From: Sporosarcina sp. 6E9
Lineage (GTDB): Bacteria > Bacillota > Bacilli > Bacillales_A > Planococcaceae
Assembly: GCF_017921835.1 (NCBI RefSeq)
Contig: NZ_JAGEMN010000003.1
Coordinates: forward strand, 204,078 to 268,077
Direction: 5' to 3'
DNA: 64,000 nt
Shown here: piece by piece, positions 61,314-64,000 of the stretch
How the letters are laid out: each line of letters opens with the position of its first letter
How positions within the stretch are numbered: the stretch's first letter is position 1
Notes under the pieces: model-generated
Databases searched by the model: none
Told to the model about the DNA's origin: nothing
Seen by the model: only the letters and a program-made list of their open reading frames with translations
Program-made: the position numbers and the translations under genes

Positions 61314-63008
61314 TTATTTCACACTCGTATTCGTCAATTCCCTAACCGGTAAAAATTGCTCCCCAGTCTCTAAATAGGTCAAGACCAGCTTATCGCCTTC
61401 TTGAATATAAATCGCGAGAGGTTCGACTTCAGAGGATACGAGAAAGTTTCGACCATCATTTGCAAAAATCGACACTAATGTAAAGTCCCCGACACGCTCT
61501 TTAAACACACGGACGACAGTAATTGCTGCTTTGGCCTCTTCTGCATTCGAACTTCCATCCACTGTGCTTCCGCCTCGCTGAAGTGCTGTTTTATAAAGTT
61601 TCAATGCTTCATTTGGCGTGTTTCCATACACGGATATTTCTGGATTTGCCGCCGATACGATAAAGTAGTTTTGTAAAAATCCGTTCGAGTCTAGAACTGG
61701 CGTCAGCCAACTCGCTTCGCCGTAAAAATTATATAGAACCGGCATTTCGCCAGACCATTTCTTCTCAATAAATTTCTTCTCGATAATTTGAAGCGCACCT
61801 TGCGAATCCATATACGACTCTTCGAGATTTCCAGTGTAGTAAGTCGCCTTCCCTGTACGACCATCCGTTAGCGCATAGCCCAACATCGAATCTACGCCTT
61901 CTTTCGGACTCGTAAAGTCTGTGAAGTAATACATATGACCTTCCTCATCAAATATCGGACTCACATTTGCTTCTGTTCCTTCATCTGAAGGGAGTTTTAC
62001 ATCTTTTTTACCGACAATCGAATTCCAAAAACCATGAATATAATTCCCGAAATAGCTGTTTTGCAGACTTACGGCTTCCGGAGAAACTGCACCGTTAATA
62101 AATGCGGGCACTTCAGAAATTGCGAACTTTTCAATATCGCCCGTTGCCGGATCAAGCATGACAATTCCTTTGACATCAAAACCGTTACGTGCGGTTATAA
62201 ATTCTCCGTATGAACGAATGTAATGTGGTTTACCTTCATCGTCGACTTCCAACTGAACATCACCGTAAAAGATTAAGTCCGGCATGGCCATTCGGATGCG
62301 TCGCTCCACATTCTTACCAAAAAAGGAGGACGGGGTGTACACCATTTCAGCTTTCACAAACTTTGGATTGTCTGCCGAATCGGTCGCACTCATCGTAAAG
62401 TATCCAGGTGTCGTTTTCGCGCTCCACCATTTGAAGAACCCTGAGAATTCAACAGGCGCGATATAGACGAAATCATCGCCCACCTTCTGGATTTGCAAGT
62501 TGCCAAGTTCATAGTAACTCGTATTCGGAACTTGCCCGAACGCTTTCTTCATTTTGTTCCGCGCGAACTTAGGCGGTACGCTGGCCGGTGTCTTCGTTTC
62601 ATCGAAAGCAGTAATTTCCACTTTCTGATCCATTTCAACCGCATTATATTTTTTGTCTGCGTTTAAAAGTGGTGCACTTAGTAGATATACGCCAAAAATC
62701 GCCGCGCCGATAAAAAGGATGATTTTCGGTTTGCGGTCTTTCGGTCCCGCGAATGCCACCCCCATGAATGTGACGATGAGGAGCATCACCCATAATGACG
62801 TCCAATCCCTGTCTAAATTAGATAGGTAATAAACGCCGAACACGATGACTGCTATCAAAACAGTCATACTAGCCAAGGCTGCCCATCGATTGAATACTAA
62901 CTCTTGTTCATCATTCTTCTTATTCCTCTTCACGGTTGCCGCAAACGGAACGATAATTAGACTCGCTACAATTCCGGCTATAATTGAAAATAACAATAAA
63001 TTAATCAT
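61314..63008 (-). CDS. Unrecognised membrane protein with large soluble domain
   Basis: A 564-residue protein I cannot assign. Four hydrophobic segments lie near the N-terminus (about residues 5-25, 43-63, 70-90 and 97-117); about 445 mostly polar residues follow, with no further helix, no signal cleavage and no cysteines. The soluble part has GDDFVYIAPVEFSGFFKWW and TPGYFTMSATDSADNPKF, then IRSYGEFITARNGFDVKGIV and later LGYALTDGRTGKATYYTGN, NFYGEASWLTPVLDSNGF. It looks like an extracytoplasmic beta-rich domain that may bind a ligand. ATG 63008 is chosen, with AAAGAG upstream; GTG 63017 is an alternative. Monocistronic, with a strong terminator. Confidence 0.85.
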   Translation of the reverse strand: MINLLLFSIIAGIVASLIIVPFAATVKRNKKNDEQELVFNRWAALASMTVLIAVIVFGVYYLSNLDRDWTSLWVMLLIVTFMGVAFAGPKDRKPKIILFIGAAIFGVYLLSAPLLNADKKYNAVEMDQKVEITAFDETKTPASVPPKFARNKMKKAFGQVPNTSYYELGNLQIQKVGDDFVYIAPVEFSGFFKWWSAKTTPGYFTMSATDSADNPKFVKAEMVYTPSSFFGKNVERRIRMAMPDLIFYGDVQLEVDDEGKPHYIRSYGEFITARNGFDVKGIVMLDPATGDIEKFAISEVPAFINGAVSPEAVSLQNSYFGNYIHGFWNSIVGKKDVKLPSDEGTEANVSPIFDEEGHMYYFTDFTSPKEGVDSMLGYALTDGRTGKATYYTGNLEESYMDSQGALQIIEKKFIEKKWSGEMPVLYNFYGEASWLTPVLDSNGFLQNYFIVSAANPEISVYGNTPNEALKLYKTALQRGGSTVDGSSNAEEAKAAITVVRVFKERVGDFTLVSIFANDGRNFLVSSEVEPLAIYIQEGDKLVLTYLETGEQFLPVRELTNTSVK

Positions 63009-63113
63009 AAGATACACTCTTTTCTTTAAAGATTTTGGCCATCTATACTATACGAATCTATTAGAAATGCGTTTCATTTTTCCAGCATTTATTTTCCTGG
63101 TGATTAATTCCAA

Positions 63114-63147
63114 ATTAAAAAAGGCATTCTCATATCAGAGAAATGCC
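63114..63147 (-). terminator. Terminator after bioY
   Basis: Minus-strand GGCATTTCTC and GAGAATGCC with loop TGATAT, followed by six T, 17 bp past the stop. Confidence 0.88.
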
Positions 63148-63163
63148 CCATTCACTTTGCAAA

Positions 63164-63757
63164 TTAACCGCGGCGAACTTTTAATACTTTGTACATACGG
63201 TGACCGAAAATACCTGCCAATACAGATAGAAAAATATCTTTTGGCAATGGCGGAACCATCCATAACCAAGCGACTTTGTACGTGAATGCATCGGGTGCCG
63301 CCGCCCATAGTTTATAAGCGAAATACATCCAGTTCGTACCGAAACCATAGTTAATCACGAGTCCAACAAGCCCCGCGAGAATATAACTGTATAAATGACC
63401 ATTATTTTCAACAATTTTCCCAACTATGTACGCTACAAAAATAAATGAAACAATAAATCCGAAAGTTGGGCTAATAATCGAACCAAATCCTCCACCAAAT
63501 TTTGCGAAAACGGGTGCGCCCGCAAGCCCCACAAACATATAAACCGTCATGGAGATAGCGCCCAAGCGGCTTCCAAGAATTAAACCTGCAAGAATTGCGA
63601 AAAATGTCTGAAGCGTAATTGGCACGCCGCCCACTGTCAAAAACGGAGCGAATGCCGTGATATTTGCGCCAATCATCATGAGCGCTGCAAACATACCACT
63701 ATAAACCAAACTTAATGCACTCATACCACTTTTTGTTTTTGCCGTTGCTGTCGTCAT
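63164..63757 (-). CDS. bioY: Biotin transporter S component BioY
   Basis: Membrane S component that binds biotin and works with the shared EcfA1-EcfA2-EcfT module, encoded at 9.8-12.3 kb. About six membrane helices. VGGVPITLQTFFAILAGLIL and GLAGAPVFAKFGGGFGSIIS, then PTFGFIVSF are the family's conserved stretches. 197 residues; TAGAGGTG precedes ATG. Upstream lies a BirA-type operator, so expression should respond to biotin. Confidence 0.96.
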   Translation of the reverse strand: MTTATAKTKSGMSALSLVYSGMFAALMMIGANITAFAPFLTVGGVPITLQTFFAILAGLILGSRLGAISMTVYMFVGLAGAPVFAKFGGGFGSIISPTFGFIVSFIFVAYIVGKIVENNGHLYSYILAGLVGLVINYGFGTNWMYFAYKLWAAAPDAFTYKVAWLWMVPPLPKDIFLSVLAGIFGHRMYKVLKVRRG

Positions 63758-63789
63758 AAGTCACCTCTAGGAGTTATTTGATATTTTTA

Positions 63790-63818
63790 ATAATAAGAGA
63801 TACCCCCACTTGTGTCAA
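63790..63818 (-). promoter_or_regulatory. Sigma-A promoter of bioY
   Basis: Consensus TTGACA (63813-63818) and TATTAT (63790-63795), spacer 17 bp. The -35 box lies inside the BirA-type operator. Confidence 0.9.
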
Positions 63819-63844
63819 CCTGTATTTTTTTATGGTTAACACAA
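63810..63844. promoter_or_regulatory. BirA-type operator of bioY
   Basis: TTGTGTTAACC, 13 bp, GGTTGACACAA (minus strand): 11-bp arms with a single mismatch. The arrangement resembles the Firmicutes BirA box, TTGTTAAC and GTTAACAA about 14-15 bp apart, though both arms here carry an extra GT. It covers the -35 box, suiting repression by biotinyl-AMP-bound BirA. Confidence 0.75.
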
Positions 63845-63873
63845 ATTTTAGTAAAAAAATACCGACAGCGGTT

Positions 63874-64000
63874 TGAACTGCGCCCTAAATTTCGGACAGT
63901 TTAATAAAAGACCGGCTGCTTTTTAGGCAGCTATAAGATGGCTTCGATATTCAATCGGAGTCATCTTTTTTAGATTCCATTGTCTTCTTGATTCGTTGTA
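63874..64000 (-). mobile_element. End of an IS3-family insertion sequence (cut by window edge)
   Basis: Includes the transposase tail and about 50 bp of non-coding end. TGAACTGCGCCCTAAATTTC starting at 63874 looks like a terminal inverted repeat beginning with TG. The other end is outside the window, so target duplication cannot be checked. Confidence 0.6.
63923..64000 (-). CDS. IS3-family transposase (OrfB), C-terminal end only
   Basis: The last 25 residues read YNESRRQWNLKKMTPIEY then RSHLIAA and stop. This is the typical tail of IS150-group DDE transposases (YN-x-R-R-Q-W-x-L-K-K-M-T-P-x-E-Y-R). The catalytic core lies beyond the window. Confidence 0.85.
   Translation of the reverse strand, partial: YNESRRQWNLKKMTPIEYRSHLIAA

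Overview
The window is a chromosomal segment from a low-to-mid GC Gram-positive bacterium of the Bacillales, most likely Planococcaceae (Sporosarcina-like). I infer this from gene order and from visual protein resemblance; no database search was possible. It covers the conserved information-processing superregion that in Bacillus subtilis runs from ctsR to cwlD, almost all of it on the minus strand. Apart from one inverted sugar-transport operon (4.8-7.9 kb), all genes read right to left.

Layout in the direction of transcription, from the right edge. An IS3-family transposase tail (63.9-64.0 kb) is cut by the border. Then come bioY with a BirA-type operator, an unrecognised 564-residue membrane protein, and a degenerate 81-bp tandem repeat. 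Next is the CtsR-controlled stress operon ctsR-mcsA-mcsB-clpC-radA, followed by yacL, ispD, ispF and gltX; disA, expected between radA and yacL, is absent. A cysteine T-box then controls cysE-cysS, followed by mrnC, rlmB, rae1 and sigH. After that come rpmG-secE-nusG, rplK-rplA, the L10 leader with rplJ-rplL, a methyltransferase, and rpoB-rpoC. The str operon (ybxF, rpsL, rpsG, fusA, tuf) is followed by a YuiF-like permease preceded by a 21-bp tandem repeat. The S10-spc-alpha superoperon runs from rpsJ to rplQ, with adk and secY inside it. The block ends with ecfA1-ecfA2-ecfT-truA, rplM-rpsI and, at the left, the accessory part.

The accessory part (0-8 kb) replaces the usual rpsI-to-cwlD neighbourhood. 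It holds a carbohydrate ABC importer without its own ATPase (plus strand), two decayed tandem paralogues of a small membrane protein, modABC for molybdate, a DUF421 protein, a rhodanese and the start of cwlD.

Functionally, transcription (rpoABC, sigH, nusG), translation (27 intact ribosomal protein genes plus the L7Ae-family gene ybxF; infA, tuf, fusA, gltX, cysS), protein export (secY, secE), proteostasis (CtsR/McsAB/ClpC) and cofactor or nutrient uptake (ECF module plus its S component BioY, molybdate, sugar) are combined. Regulation readable from sequence includes sigma-A promoters with 16-18 bp spacers before rplM, rpsJ, yuiF, ybxF, rplJ, rplK, rpmG, sigH, cysE, ctsR and bioY, a T-box, ribosomal leaders, and CtsR and BirA operators.

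Most notable observations: a clearly decayed methionine aminopeptidase gene (map) inside the spc operon between adk and infA; a natural Asp-to-Gly change in the rifampicin-binding region of RpoB; loss of disA from its syntenic place; and several unexplained intergenic repeats whose periods are multiples of three. I found no rRNA, tRNA or CRISPR array, and no convincing new defence or biosynthetic system.
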